A DNA stretch of 26,117 nucleotides from Bacillota bacterium (GCA_023430975.1 JAEYYB010000096.1:1-26117), one strand, 5' to 3'; counted from the stretch's first letter, positions 1 to 8,368 are shown. Made by a program: numbers and translations. Notes: generated from the sequence alone by a model not told the origin.

Positions 1-323
1 TTTATTTGCTCTATCGTAACAATATACTTTTATCAAGGTTCAATATGGGTTTTACCTATTCTCTTATGAATTAATCCTAAATTTTTATTTTCAGTCTTAT
101 TTCCAATTACTTTCCGAGACTATACTATTCTCTATATAAAATAAAATACTTCACAAATAGTATTAATTTGTGAAGTAATAAGTAAACATAATAGTCTTAT
201 ATAAAAATTATATCAAATCGCCATATAAACCGACAATTCATTCCATTGTCAAATAATTAATTATTTTGTTAAATCTTAATCCGTTAGTAACATTTTTAGT
301 AATTTTTCCATTCATGCCTTAAT
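1..323. other. AT-rich intergenic region downstream of ridA
   Basis: No coding frame can be supported here on either strand. It holds the hairpin listed separately at 140-177. On the minus strand there is also a promoter-like TTGACA at about 246-251 followed by AT-rich sequence. The rest is unassigned. Confidence 0.6.
140..177 (-). terminator. Rho-independent terminator of the ridA operon
   Basis: The arms ACTTCACAAA (148-157) and TTTGTGAAGT (167-176) pair perfectly around a 9-base loop, with one further T-A pair outside. Read on the minus strand, the hairpin is followed by TATTTTATTTTATATAG, a U-rich tail. It lies about 150 bases beyond the ridA stop codon, and no other gene lies between, so it probably ends the minus-strand operon. 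Confidence 0.65.
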
Positions 324-704
324 CTATACCAGGGCAATAACCTCGATTTCAATAAGAACATCTTTAGGAAGCCTTGCCACTTCTACCAACGATCTTGCAG
401 GATAAGGTTCCTTAAAATACTGTCCGTAGATGTTGTTAATTGCAGTAAAATCATTCATATCCTTTACGAAGACAGTTGATTTAATAACATTTTTAAAACT
501 GCTGCCTGCATTAACTAAAATAGCATTTATATTTTCAAGAACCTGCTTTGTCTGTGCCTCAATGCCGCCCTGTACAACCTGACCTGTAGCAGGATCAATG
601 GGAATCTGGCCTGAGGTATATATAAGGTCCCCTACCTTAATAGCCTGTGAATACGGACCAATAGCCTCGGGAGCCTTTTTTGTTGTAAGTACTTCCTTTT
701 TCAT
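324..704 (-). CDS. ridA: RidA family (YjgF/YER057c/UK114) enamine/imine deaminase
   Basis: This 126-residue protein has the usual length of the RidA family. RidA hydrolyses reactive enamine/imine intermediates, released by PLP enzymes, to 2-oxoacids and ammonia in the cytoplasm. The family core is clear: an N-terminal APEAIGPYSQA segment, an SGQIP segment near residues 31-35, and the C-terminal PARSLVEVARLPKD with the substrate-binding Arg at about position 104. The start is supported by an AAAGGATG ribosome binding site. It is the last gene of the minus-strand operon, 14 bases after the ACT-domain gene. That setting suggests it cleans up imines from aromatic amino acid turnover, but this is inference. 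RidA proteins are promiscuous and the real substrate is unknown. Confidence 0.93.
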   Translation of the reverse strand: MKKEVLTTKKAPEAIGPYSQAIKVGDLIYTSGQIPIDPATGQVVQGGIEAQTKQVLENINAILVNAGSSFKNVIKSTVFVKDMNDFTAINNIYGQYFKEPYPARSLVEVARLPKDVLIEIEVIALV

Positions 705-718
705 ATTAAATCATCCTT

Positions 719-1150
719 TCACAGCCCATAAACCTCTTTTGATGAAATAACCTTTATACTGCTCTTTTCCATAGCTGCAACAGCTTTTTGAGAGTCTTCC
801 ACTCTTAATATAACAAGTGCTTCATCCTTGGCCTTGCCTATGAAAGCATACATATATTCAATTCCTATTGACTGGCTCTCTAATATATCCAATGCTACGG
901 CCAAACCTCCCGGTTTATCCTCTACAGCAATGGCTATGACGTTTGTGCTGCTAACTGTAAAACCGTTATCCTTTAAAACTGCTTCTGCCTTTTCAGGCTG
1001 GTTTACAATGAGTCTTAATATTCCAAAGTCTGTAGTATCAGCAATAGACAAGGCACTTATGTCTATTCCCTCATTACCAAGAGTTTTAGTTACTTCTGCA
1101 AGCCTTCCAGACTTGTTTTCAAGAAAAACAGATATTTGTTTTATCAGCAT
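719..1150 (-). CDS. Tandem ACT-domain protein, probable amino acid sensor
   Basis: The protein has 143 residues and contains two ACT domains, roughly residues 1-65 and 68-143. ACT domains bind amino acids and usually regulate an enzyme or transporter. The first begins LIKQISVFLENKSGRLAEV and the second contains AIAVEDKPGGLAVALDIL, the two typical beta-strand/loop/helix starts. I chose the ATG at 1150 rather than an upstream in-frame ATG at 1165, because GGGAGGG lies 6 bases before it and 143 residues fits the family. There is no catalytic domain. Its position between a phenylacetate-CoA ligase gene and ridA, downstream of iorAB, suggests it senses an aromatic amino acid or aryl acid and modulates neighbouring enzymes. 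The ligand is not readable from the sequence. Confidence 0.88.
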   Translation of the reverse strand: MLIKQISVFLENKSGRLAEVTKTLGNEGIDISALSIADTTDFGILRLIVNQPEKAEAVLKDNGFTVSSTNVIAIAVEDKPGGLAVALDILESQSIGIEYMYAFIGKAKDEALVILRVEDSQKAVAAMEKSSIKVISSKEVYGL

Positions 1151-1177
1151 ACCAAACCCTCCCATTCTTATATTCTA

Positions 1178-2479
1178 CTACATTTTTCTTTTATCAATTA
1201 CTCTTTTTGCTTTACCTTCACTTCTTTCAATAGTCTTAGGTTCAACAAGCCTTATTTTAGCATTTATCCCAAGAGTACTTTCTATACCTTTTCTTATTTT
1301 TCCTTCAATTTCCTCAAGTTTTTTAACCTCATCGGAGAACAGTCCAGGTGTCATTTCTACTTGAATCTCCAGCAAATCAAGGTTATCCTTTCTATCTACG
1401 ATCAACATATAATGCGGTGCAGTTTCGCCTATTTCCAGAAGAACACTCTCAACCTGGGATGGAAAAACATTAACACCTCTTATAATAAGCATATCATCAG
1501 TTCTGCCTGTTACTTTATTCATTCTGACTGAGGTTCTTCCACATTCACAAACCTCTGCTTTAAGCAATGTAATATCCCTTGTTCTGTATCTTATGAGTGG
1601 AAGTCCTTCTTTTGTGACAGTTGTAAATACAAGTTCACCCTTTTCACCAGGAGGAAGAACCTCTTCAGTTTCAGGATTGATTATTTCGGGTATAAAATGA
1701 TCCTCCTGTATATGCATGCCTGTCTTGCAATGACACTCACTTGCCACGCCAGGGCCGATTATTTCGCTTAATCCATATATGTCTATTGCCAAAATACCAA
1801 GCCTGTCTTCAATTTCTTTTCTCATGTTTTCCGACCATGGCTCTGCACCAAAAACCCCTGCCCGGAGCTTGAGGTCACCCTTTTTAAATCCAGCCTCTTC
1901 CAAAGCCTCGGCAAGATAAAGGGCATATGATGGCGTACATGCCAAATGTGTTGTTCCAAAGTCTTTCATTATCTGGAGCTGCCTTGATGTATTTCCACCG
2001 GAGATTGGAATAACGGATGCCCCTACTCTTTCAGCACCATAATGTGCACCTAGTCCGCCTGTGAAAAGGCCATACCCGTAAGCTATCTGAATAAATGACT
2101 CCCTGTCAGCACCTGCTGATGTCAGGGTCCTTGCCATTACTTCAGACCATGTATCAATATCTCTTCTTGTATACCCTACAACAGTCTGCTTTCCTGTAGT
2201 ACCGGAAGAAGCATGTATCCTTACGATTTCACTCATCGGTACTGCAAACAAACCATAGGGATAATTGTCTCTTAAATCCTGTTTATAGGTAAATGGCAGT
2301 TTCTTTAAATCATCTATAGATTTAATGTCACCGGGTTCTATTCCCAGTTTCTGCATTTTTGCTCTGTAAAAAGGTACATTGTGATATATTCTCTTTACAG
2401 TACTTATGAGTCTCTCACTCTGGACTCTTCTCATCTCTTCTCTAGGCATACACTCATAGGTGGAATTCCAGTATTGCAT
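1178..2479 (-). CDS. paaK: Phenylacetate-CoA ligase (AMP-forming), paralogue 1
   Basis: The 433-residue protein is full length for the PaaK family, which activates aryl-acetates to aryl-acetyl-CoA using ATP, with AMP and PPi as products. Visible motifs are the phosphate-binding SSGTTGK at about 91-97, the YGLSEIIGPG adenylate-binding segment near 235-244, the hinge region GRTDDMLIIRGVNVFPSQ near 325-342, and the C-terminal EGKAKRV with the catalytic lysine at about 423. The Cys-x-Cys-Gly of the linker region (about 311-314) is also kept. The ATG at 2479 is preferred because AAAGGAGG lies 7 bases upstream; the longer frame adds 14 residues without a good ribosome binding site. It follows iorB by 45 bases, so aryl-acetates or indoleacetate are the likely substrates (inference). 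Confidence 0.92.
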   Translation of the reverse strand: MQYWNSTYECMPREEMRRVQSERLISTVKRIYHNVPFYRAKMQKLGIEPGDIKSIDDLKKLPFTYKQDLRDNYPYGLFAVPMSEIVRIHASSGTTGKQTVVGYTRRDIDTWSEVMARTLTSAGADRESFIQIAYGYGLFTGGLGAHYGAERVGASVIPISGGNTSRQLQIMKDFGTTHLACTPSYALYLAEALEEAGFKKGDLKLRAGVFGAEPWSENMRKEIEDRLGILAIDIYGLSEIIGPGVASECHCKTGMHIQEDHFIPEIINPETEEVLPPGEKGELVFTTVTKEGLPLIRYRTRDITLLKAEVCECGRTSVRMNKVTGRTDDMLIIRGVNVFPSQVESVLLEIGETAPHYMLIVDRKDNLDLLEIQVEMTPGLFSDEVKKLEEIEGKIRKGIESTLGINAKIRLVEPKTIERSEGKAKRVIDKRKM

Positions 2480-2524
2480 CCTAAAACCTCCTTTGATTAT
2501 TGAATCTGTAGCTCTAAACATCTC

Positions 2525-3103
2525 TTACACTGCAAGTCCATATCCTGCTTCAAAAGCTTTGAAATTTATTTCCTGAAGCTTTGGCGGAACCGTTTCCTTG
2601 ATTGACTCCATCCATATTTCCTTGTCAATTCCAGTTTCCTTTGCCAAAACTCCCAAAAGAACAACATTAACTGCCTTGATATTTCCGCATTCTCTGGCTA
2701 TTGGCAATGCGTCCACTGCAATAGCTTTATTTACAACTTCATTTATTTTTCCAATAATGCCCTCAGGATATTTTTCTTTACCTAAAATTACAGGTATCGG
2801 ATCAATCCTTTGCTCATTTATTATATAGCTTCCTCCATTTTTAAGGTACTCCATCCACCTTAAAGCTTCCAATTGCTCAAATGCAAGAATTATATCAGCT
2901 TCTCCTTTTTCAATGATTGGAGAATAAACTTTCTTTGCAAGTTTGACATATGTTACAACGCTGCCGCCTCTCTGTGCCATTCCATGCACTTCAGAAACCT
3001 TAACGTCAAAATTCATCTTCATTGCAACATTTCCTAAAATCCTGCTGGCCAAAAGTGTACCCTGTCCGCCTACTCCAACTATCATTATATTAAGTTTATC
3101 CAT
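2525..3103 (-). CDS. iorB: Indolepyruvate:ferredoxin oxidoreductase, beta subunit
   Basis: About 192 residues, the normal size for IorB, the gamma-domain-like subunit of 2-oxoacid:ferredoxin oxidoreductases. With IorA it converts aryl-pyruvates and CoA to aryl-acetyl-CoA, CO2 and reduced ferredoxin, reversibly. The N-terminal IMIVGVGGQGTLLASRIL is the family's glycine-rich signature, followed by KVSEVHGMAQRGGSV, also typical. The gene overlaps the 3' end of iorA, so the two are probably translationally coupled. The start could be the ATG at 3103, with GGTG 6 bases upstream, or an in-frame GTG at 3112. I prefer the ATG. Confidence 0.93.
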   Translation of the reverse strand: MDKLNIMIVGVGGQGTLLASRILGNVAMKMNFDVKVSEVHGMAQRGGSVVTYVKLAKKVYSPIIEKGEADIILAFEQLEALRWMEYLKNGGSYIINEQRIDPIPVILGKEKYPEGIIGKINEVVNKAIAVDALPIARECGNIKAVNVVLLGVLAKETGIDKEIWMESIKETVPPKLQEINFKAFEAGYGLAV

Positions 3104-4841
3104 TGTTTTCACCAGCCTTTTCTATTGCACCGAAATTGCACAGTTTAGTACAAAGTTCGCAGCCTATGCATAATGCATCGTTTATTTCTATGTGATCCCC
3201 AACATTAACAAGTGCCGGACAGCCTATAGTAAAGCACTGTTTGCACTTTTTACACTTATCCATATTTATCTTCAAAGGTCCGCCATATTTAACTCCCTTT
3301 AACAGTGCACAAGGTCTTTGTGTAATTATCACCGAAGGTTCATCTGCAGAAGTTTCTTCTTTTACTACCTTGTCTAATTCCTTTAAGTTGAATGGATCAA
3401 CAACTCTTACTCTGTCAATTCCCACTGCATTTGCCAGTTTAACCAGGTCAACCTGTCTGGTAGGCTCATTTTTAATGGTGTAACCCGTTGTTGGGTTGTG
3501 TTGATGTCCTGTCATACCTGTAATTGAGTTATCAAGTATTAAGACAGTAGAATTACCTTTATTATAAACAATATCAATAAGTCCTGTTATACCGGAGTGC
3601 ATAAATGTTGAATCACCTATTACGGCTACGGTCTTCTTGCCGAATTCCTTGCCCCTGGCCTTTTCAAATCCATGGGCACCGCTAACGCTTGATCCCATAC
3701 ATACACACATATCCATTGTCTCGGTTGGAGGCAGTGCTCCTAATGTATAACAGCCTATATCACCGCTAACTGTAAGCTTTTGCTTTTTAAGAACATAGTA
3801 TGTTCCTCTGTGAGGACAACCCGGACACATTACCGGCGGTCTTACAGGAGCATTCTCTTCCACTACTGTACCTTTTACAGATTGGATGCCAAGGATTTTT
3901 TCCTTGATTAGTTGGGCACTTAATTCTCCCATGACAGGCAGGCATTCCTTGCCGATAACCTTGATTCCCAATTTCAATATATGGTCCTCAATGAAAGGCT
4001 CTAATTCTTCTATTACATAGAGTGTTTTAACTTCCTTTGCAAACTCTTTAATAAGTTTATCTGGAAGAGGATAAACCATGCCCAGCTTTAAATAAGATGC
4101 ATCCCCAAAAGCTTCTCTTGCGTATTGATATGCAACACCGCTGGTTATAATTCCTATATCCTTATTACCCCATTCTATTTTATTTAAGGAATATGTGTTT
4201 GAATCCTCCCTTAAAAGACTCATTCTCTTTTCAACCTCAACATGTCTTTTTCTAGCCATAGCAGGCATCATTACATACTTGCCTGGATTTTTAACATAAT
4301 CCTTGAGCTTATAATCCACTTTGTCGGAAAGCTCAACTATGCTCTGTGAATGTGCAATCCTTGTTGAAAGCCTTACAATAACAGGGCAGTCATACTTTTC
4401 GCTTATCTCGAAAGCCTCCCTCACATAATCCTTGCATTCCTGGCTATCTGAAGGTTCAAGCATAGGCACCTTAGATGATCTTGCATAGAATCTGCTGTCC
4501 TGCTCGTTCTGAGAACTGTGCATGCCAGGATCATCAGCTACCATAATTACCAATCCGCCATTTACACCGGTGTAGGATGCTGTAAACAACGGGTCTGCTG
4601 CCACATTAAGTCCAACATGCTTCATAGAACAAATAGAACGTGCACCTGCAACAGATGCACCTATAGCTACTTCTAAAGCAACTTTTTCATTAGGTGACCA
4701 CTCAGAATAAATCTCATTATATTTGGCTATGTTTTCAGTTATTTCAGTACTTGGCGTACCGGGATAAGCTGCAGCAACAGTTACTCCTGCTTCATATGCT
4801 CCCCTTGCAACCGCCTCATTACCAAGCATTAGTTTTTTCAT
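3096..4841 (-). CDS. iorA: Indolepyruvate:ferredoxin oxidoreductase, alpha subunit
   Basis: 581 residues, close to the usual IorA length. The N-terminal half has the pyrimidine-binding and transketolase-like domains, starting MLGNEAVARGAYEAGVTVA with AAYPGTPSTEI. The middle carries VMCPGCPHRGTYYVLKK and then the thiamine diphosphate motif beginning GDSTFMHSGITGL and ending in LDNSITGMTGHQ. The C-terminus has two [4Fe-4S] ferredoxin motifs, with cysteines at about 530, 533, 536, 541 and 558, 561, 564, 568. These clusters pass electrons to ferredoxin. A GGGGG ribosome binding site lies 6 bases before the ATG. The enzyme's specificity for aryl-pyruvates is a family property; the two flanking aryl-CoA ligase genes support it here. 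Confidence 0.95.
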   Translation of the reverse strand: MKKLMLGNEAVARGAYEAGVTVAAAYPGTPSTEITENIAKYNEIYSEWSPNEKVALEVAIGASVAGARSICSMKHVGLNVAADPLFTASYTGVNGGLVIMVADDPGMHSSQNEQDSRFYARSSKVPMLEPSDSQECKDYVREAFEISEKYDCPVIVRLSTRIAHSQSIVELSDKVDYKLKDYVKNPGKYVMMPAMARKRHVEVEKRMSLLREDSNTYSLNKIEWGNKDIGIITSGVAYQYAREAFGDASYLKLGMVYPLPDKLIKEFAKEVKTLYVIEELEPFIEDHILKLGIKVIGKECLPVMGELSAQLIKEKILGIQSVKGTVVEENAPVRPPVMCPGCPHRGTYYVLKKQKLTVSGDIGCYTLGALPPTETMDMCVCMGSSVSGAHGFEKARGKEFGKKTVAVIGDSTFMHSGITGLIDIVYNKGNSTVLILDNSITGMTGHQHNPTTGYTIKNEPTRQVDLVKLANAVGIDRVRVVDPFNLKELDKVVKEETSADEPSVIITQRPCALLKGVKYGGPLKINMDKCKKCKQCFTIGCPALVNVGDHIEINDALCIGCELCTKLCNFGAIEKAGENNG

Positions 4842-5003
4842 TAAAATCCCCCATCTAAATAAAATCTTTTAAATAAATTCTTTTTAGTACTTCTCATCCT
4901 CAGAATATATTTCGTTGTCTTCACAGTATTCTATATGATCGTTTGGTTTATAATTTTGGTCCTTCAGTTCGTGATTTTGTTTATCATTAATATATTTATA
5001 TCA

Positions 5004-6302
5004 CTAATTGTTCCTTAAATCAATAACTCTCTTTGCTTTACCGAGGGATCTCTCAATGGTTTTTGGCTCAACAAGTCTGATTTTAGCATCGATCTGCAGA
5101 GTGGTCTTCATCTTATGTCTTATCTGTTTTTCTAGGTTTTCCAGCTCGCTGAACTTTTCAAGAAGGCTTCCATCGATTAACTCAACTAAAACCTCTATAG
5201 CATCCATATAACCTTTCTTAGTAACTATTATCTGATAATGAGGTCCAATATGCTCCATTCCCACAAGAACACTTTCAATCTGGGATGGGAAAACGTTAAC
5301 GCCTCTTATAATAAGCATATCATCCGTTCTTCCGAGAACCTTGTTCATCCTGACAGAAGTTCGTCCGCACTTGCATGTTTCAGGATTCAATACCGTTATG
5401 TCCTTAGTCCTGTAACGCAGCATTGGTATACCTTCTTTTGTCAGAGTTGTAAGAACAAGCTCTCCTCTTTCACCGTATCCTAATGTATCTCCTGTGTCAG
5501 GATTAATTATTTCGGGATAAAAATGGTCTTCATTTATATGCATACCACATTGATGAACACATTCGCCGGCAACACCCGGTCCAACTATTTCACTTAAGCC
5601 ATAGTTCTCAGTTGCGAGAATACCCCAGCGTTTTTCTATCTCTGCTCTCATTTCAGGGGTGTGCCCCTCTCCACCAAAGAGTCCAAGCTTTAACCTGTGT
5701 TTTCCTTTTGTTATTCCCATCTCTTCTGCAATTTCCGATAAATGCAGCACATATGAAGGAGTACCAACTATGATGGTTGCACCAAAGTCCTGGAGAAGCA
5801 TGAGCTGTCTTTCGGAGTTTCCGCTTGATACCGGAATAACGCTAATCCCCACTTTTTCAAGGCCGTAATGGAGCCCAAAACCGCCTGTAAACAAACCATA
5901 TCCAAACACTACCTGTGCTATATCCTCATCGCTTCCACCTGCTGCCACGATAAGCCTTGCAACGCATTCACTCCAATTGTCCAGATCCTTTTTGGTATAT
6001 CCAACGACAATAGGCTTTCCTGTGGTACCCGATGAAGCATGTACTCTAACTATTTGCTTCATTGGAACAGCAAATAGGTTGTACGGATAGTTATCCCTTA
6101 AATCAAGCTTGGTTGTAAAAGGAATCTTTTCGATATCCTTGAGGGTAACAATATGCTCAGGCTTCAAACCTATCTCGTCAAACTTTTTTCTGTAAAGCGG
6201 CACATTTTCGTATGCCCTTTTTACAATCCCCTTTAAGTTTTCCAGTTGTAAGGCCTCCATGTCTTTTCTGCTTGAAACCTCTGCATCCTTATTCCAAATC
6301 AT
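5004..6302 (-). CDS. paaK: Phenylacetate-CoA ligase (AMP-forming), paralogue 2
   Basis: 432 residues, colinear with the paralogue at 1178-2479 and clearly related along its whole length. It keeps SSGTTGK at about 90-96, YGLSEIVGPGVAGE, GRTDDMLIIRGVNVFPSQ and the C-terminal LGKAKRVIDLR with the catalytic lysine. The start at 6302 has GGGG 9 bases upstream; the in-frame ATG at 6311 would abut the same ribosome binding site, so it is less likely. It lies between the permease and iorA genes. Two ligases around one oxidoreductase suggest different aryl-acid preferences (inference). Its stop codon TAG is directly followed by an in-frame TGA and then 38 open codons, discussed in the findings. The 162 bases to iorA hold no other gene I can support. 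Confidence 0.92.
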   Translation of the reverse strand: MIWNKDAEVSSRKDMEALQLENLKGIVKRAYENVPLYRKKFDEIGLKPEHIVTLKDIEKIPFTTKLDLRDNYPYNLFAVPMKQIVRVHASSGTTGKPIVVGYTKKDLDNWSECVARLIVAAGGSDEDIAQVVFGYGLFTGGFGLHYGLEKVGISVIPVSSGNSERQLMLLQDFGATIIVGTPSYVLHLSEIAEEMGITKGKHRLKLGLFGGEGHTPEMRAEIEKRWGILATENYGLSEIVGPGVAGECVHQCGMHINEDHFYPEIINPDTGDTLGYGERGELVLTTLTKEGIPMLRYRTKDITVLNPETCKCGRTSVRMNKVLGRTDDMLIIRGVNVFPSQIESVLVGMEHIGPHYQIIVTKKGYMDAIEVLVELIDGSLLEKFSELENLEKQIRHKMKTTLQIDAKIRLVEPKTIERSLGKAKRVIDLRNN

Positions 6303-6384
6303 TATACACATCCCCTTTTAATCCTTAGTAATGAATAAATTACTTCCGCTATAAATTTCGCTCATGTAATATTTTATTCATTTC

Positions 6385-8010
6385 TTATATTAACGACTTT
6401 ACAGTACTTAACAAAACCAATGCAAACAAAGAAGTGACTGCGGTAAGTATTAGTGAAAATACAAATGCTATTTTTATAACACTGTTTTCTTCACCCAGCT
6501 TATCTATAGATGCTGCAGCATTTTGTAGTTTGGCCGGAGATATTACACTGGCAAGACCTCCGCCAAATGCCAAAGCTGCTGTAATAATAACAATTCCCGT
6601 TATTCCATGGCCTAAATTTTTTGCTGTAGACATTGTATACTGGGCAAACATACCTATTGTAGAAGCTTCGCTTCCGGTTATGAACCCACCAAATAGCCCA
6701 ATAAAGCCTACAACAGCACCATATGCCCCTTTAAACACATCAGATGAAAAGTTTGCAAGTACTACAACCATGCTGTCAACTACATTCTTCTGGTCCGCGA
6801 TACTAAATCCTGACATATTCATTACTTCACCAATAGCAAAAAATATGGCTGCAGAGAAAACGGGTCGTGGTGCCCTCTTTTTCCATACCTGAAGTGTTTC
6901 TTTTACTTGCTTTCCTGTCGGCCTTATAAATATCATGGAAAGAATTGTGCTTACAAAAATCCAGGTATATGCGTTCCATAATACCCTTGTCTTGATCACT
7001 TCCTTGAAGTTTGCCGACAGTCCTTTAATTGGAAAAACATTTTCTTTATATAAGTAGTTAAATACATCCTTTGGCATGTTTAACGCCAATATTATAATTA
7101 TAAGCAAAAACCATGGTGTTAAAGCCTTCCATAAAGGAAATTTCTTTTCATACTCCAATTCTTCTTTTGAAAGTTTACTTTTATCTATAACCTTCTTGCC
7201 TGTTACAAGAAGATATATTACCATCGCTATAATGACAGAAATACCACATAGCACACCTGTTAAAGTAACCAGATTTTCAAACTTGTTTGTAAAGAATGAA
7301 ACTATACCGATTACAATACCTGTAATTAAACATGGAAGCCATCCTTGTTTAATTGCATTCCACTTACCAACTATCCACAGCATACAAAAACCGATCATAG
7401 TTGAGACAATCGGCAGGAACATAAAAAATATGCTTCCTATCTGTGCCAGAGTCAATTCCGGCCCCAAATGATTTTTTGCAATATATCCATTTGCAATATC
7501 ATAGAAAACAACTACAGGAGCACCTAAGAGTGCATATGTACATAGCGAGTCATAGCCTATAGCAGGAAGTGCTATTGCAACATATGTGCTGTAACCCATG
7601 GCTATAAGAATCGGAGGTAAAATTGATACTGGTGTTGCACCTACTGCAACCATAAGAGTACCGAACCCGATACTTATCATCATTATTTGCACAGCCTTAT
7701 TGTCATTGGCTATGGTTTTGATGAAGATTATAACTCTTTTTAATGCACCTGTCTTTTCCATGAATGCCATTTGAAGAAGAGAAGTTGCTACTATAAGAGA
7801 TACCGGAAAGGATTTAATAAAACCTGCTACGGTCGAACGACCAATGACTTCTAATGAAGTCTTAAAAAAGAGAACTGCAATTACTGAAATTACCGCCCAA
7901 CCTACAATACCGCTTACATCTGCTGGTTTTTTCCAGATAATAAGCATACCCAAAATTACCGCAATCGGCAATAGGGTCAAAAATAGAGACCCCCATGTCC
8001 CAAAATCCAT
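6385..8010 (-). CDS. LctP-family permease, probable carboxylate transporter of the aryl-acid operon
   Basis: 541 residues, highly hydrophobic with about 12-14 membrane segments, in line with the L-lactate permease (LctP) family of proton-coupled carboxylate transporters. The N-terminus begins FLTLLPIAVILGMLIIWKKP as in LctP. The C-terminal half carries the family's conserved FGGFITGSEASTIGMFAQ region and SPAKLQNAAA. A charged loop near residues 270-290 separates the halves. The start has AGGATGG 6 bases upstream. It is probably the first gene of the operon, with a promoter at 8092-8119. Lactate is the textbook substrate, but the neighbours suggest an aryl-lactate, aryl-pyruvate or aryl-acetate (inference), so I give no gene symbol. 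Confidence 0.85.
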   Translation of the reverse strand: MDFGTWGSLFLTLLPIAVILGMLIIWKKPADVSGIVGWAVISVIAVLFFKTSLEVIGRSTVAGFIKSFPVSLIVATSLLQMAFMEKTGALKRVIIFIKTIANDNKAVQIMMISIGFGTLMVAVGATPVSILPPILIAMGYSTYVAIALPAIGYDSLCTYALLGAPVVVFYDIANGYIAKNHLGPELTLAQIGSIFFMFLPIVSTMIGFCMLWIVGKWNAIKQGWLPCLITGIVIGIVSFFTNKFENLVTLTGVLCGISVIIAMVIYLLVTGKKVIDKSKLSKEELEYEKKFPLWKALTPWFLLIIIILALNMPKDVFNYLYKENVFPIKGLSANFKEVIKTRVLWNAYTWIFVSTILSMIFIRPTGKQVKETLQVWKKRAPRPVFSAAIFFAIGEVMNMSGFSIADQKNVVDSMVVVLANFSSDVFKGAYGAVVGFIGLFGGFITGSEASTIGMFAQYTMSTAKNLGHGITGIVIITAALAFGGGLASVISPAKLQNAAASIDKLGEENSVIKIAFVFSLILTAVTSLFALVLLSTVKSLI

Positions 8011-8091
8011 TCTCTACCATCCTCACTGTTCTAAATTTCAATACCTACCGTACTAACCAACCTTATGGATTTATACTAGGAAATTGATTTA

Positions 8092-8119
8092 ATTATATAA
8101 ACATTTTATAATAATACAA
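8092..8119 (-). promoter_or_regulatory. Probable sigma-A promoter of the permease-ior-paaK operon
   Basis: On the minus strand TTGTAT (8114-8119) and TATAAT (8092-8097) are separated by 16 bases. The -10 box is perfect. Transcription would give a leader of about 75 bases before the permease start. No second strong promoter is evident between the operon genes. Confidence 0.55.
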
Positions 8120-8295
8120 AAGAAAAATAAAGAAAAATTTGAAAAAACGTGGATTAAGTTTTGTCGAAACCATATCAATACTTCCTGTTGTCTGAAGTTT
8201 GAGACAGCCGTAATGATGGTTACACCTTTTTCTTACAGCAGTGCTTGCATTTAAACAATATATAATAATTCATAATCCTCACAGCTAAATAAATA

Positions 8296-8324
8296 TTGTC
8301 AAATGTATGTATTTTTTATATATT
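8296..8324 (+). promoter_or_regulatory. Probable promoter of the serine hydrolase lipoprotein gene
   Basis: TTGTCA (8296-8301) and TATATT (8319-8324) are 17 bases apart. The -10 box coincides with the outer end of a half copy of the palindromic repeat, so the repeat may have supplied it. Confidence 0.5.
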
Positions 8325-8351
8325 AAAAGTGATCAATAAACTACATTTTCT
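8319..8351 (+). repeat. Half copy of the palindromic repeat (left arm only)
   Basis: The sequence begins TATATTAAAAGTGATCAATA and goes on to ACTACATTTTCT. It aligns with the left arm of the copy at 25644-25745, which reads ATTAAAAGTGATAAATCTAT then TACATTTGTCT. No matching right arm follows; the serine hydrolase gene starts 18 bases downstream. In AT-rich DNA this could be chance, although the 13-base outer end is exact. Confidence 0.4.
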
Positions 8352-8368
8352 GTAAGGAGAGTCATATA

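Larger units (their letters stand above)
8011..8368. other. Divergent intergenic region between permease and serine hydrolase genes
   Basis: 358 bases without a gene. It contains one promoter facing each way (8092-8119 minus, 8296-8324 plus) and a half-length copy of the palindromic repeat (8319-8351). The middle (about 8150-8270) has no structure I can assign; I looked for T-box and common riboswitch motifs and found none. Confidence 0.6.

Noticed and set aside
828..1531. Plus-strand frames opposite the ACT-domain and phenylacetate-CoA ligase genes
   Set aside because: They lie entirely opposite well-supported genes, have no ribosome binding site and show no family motifs.
8011..8368. Search for a T-box, riboswitch or tRNA-like RNA upstream of the permease operon
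   Set aside because: A short stretch near 8142-8172 looks a little like a tRNA T-arm on the minus strand, but no cloverleaf, T-box core or riboswitch core can be built.
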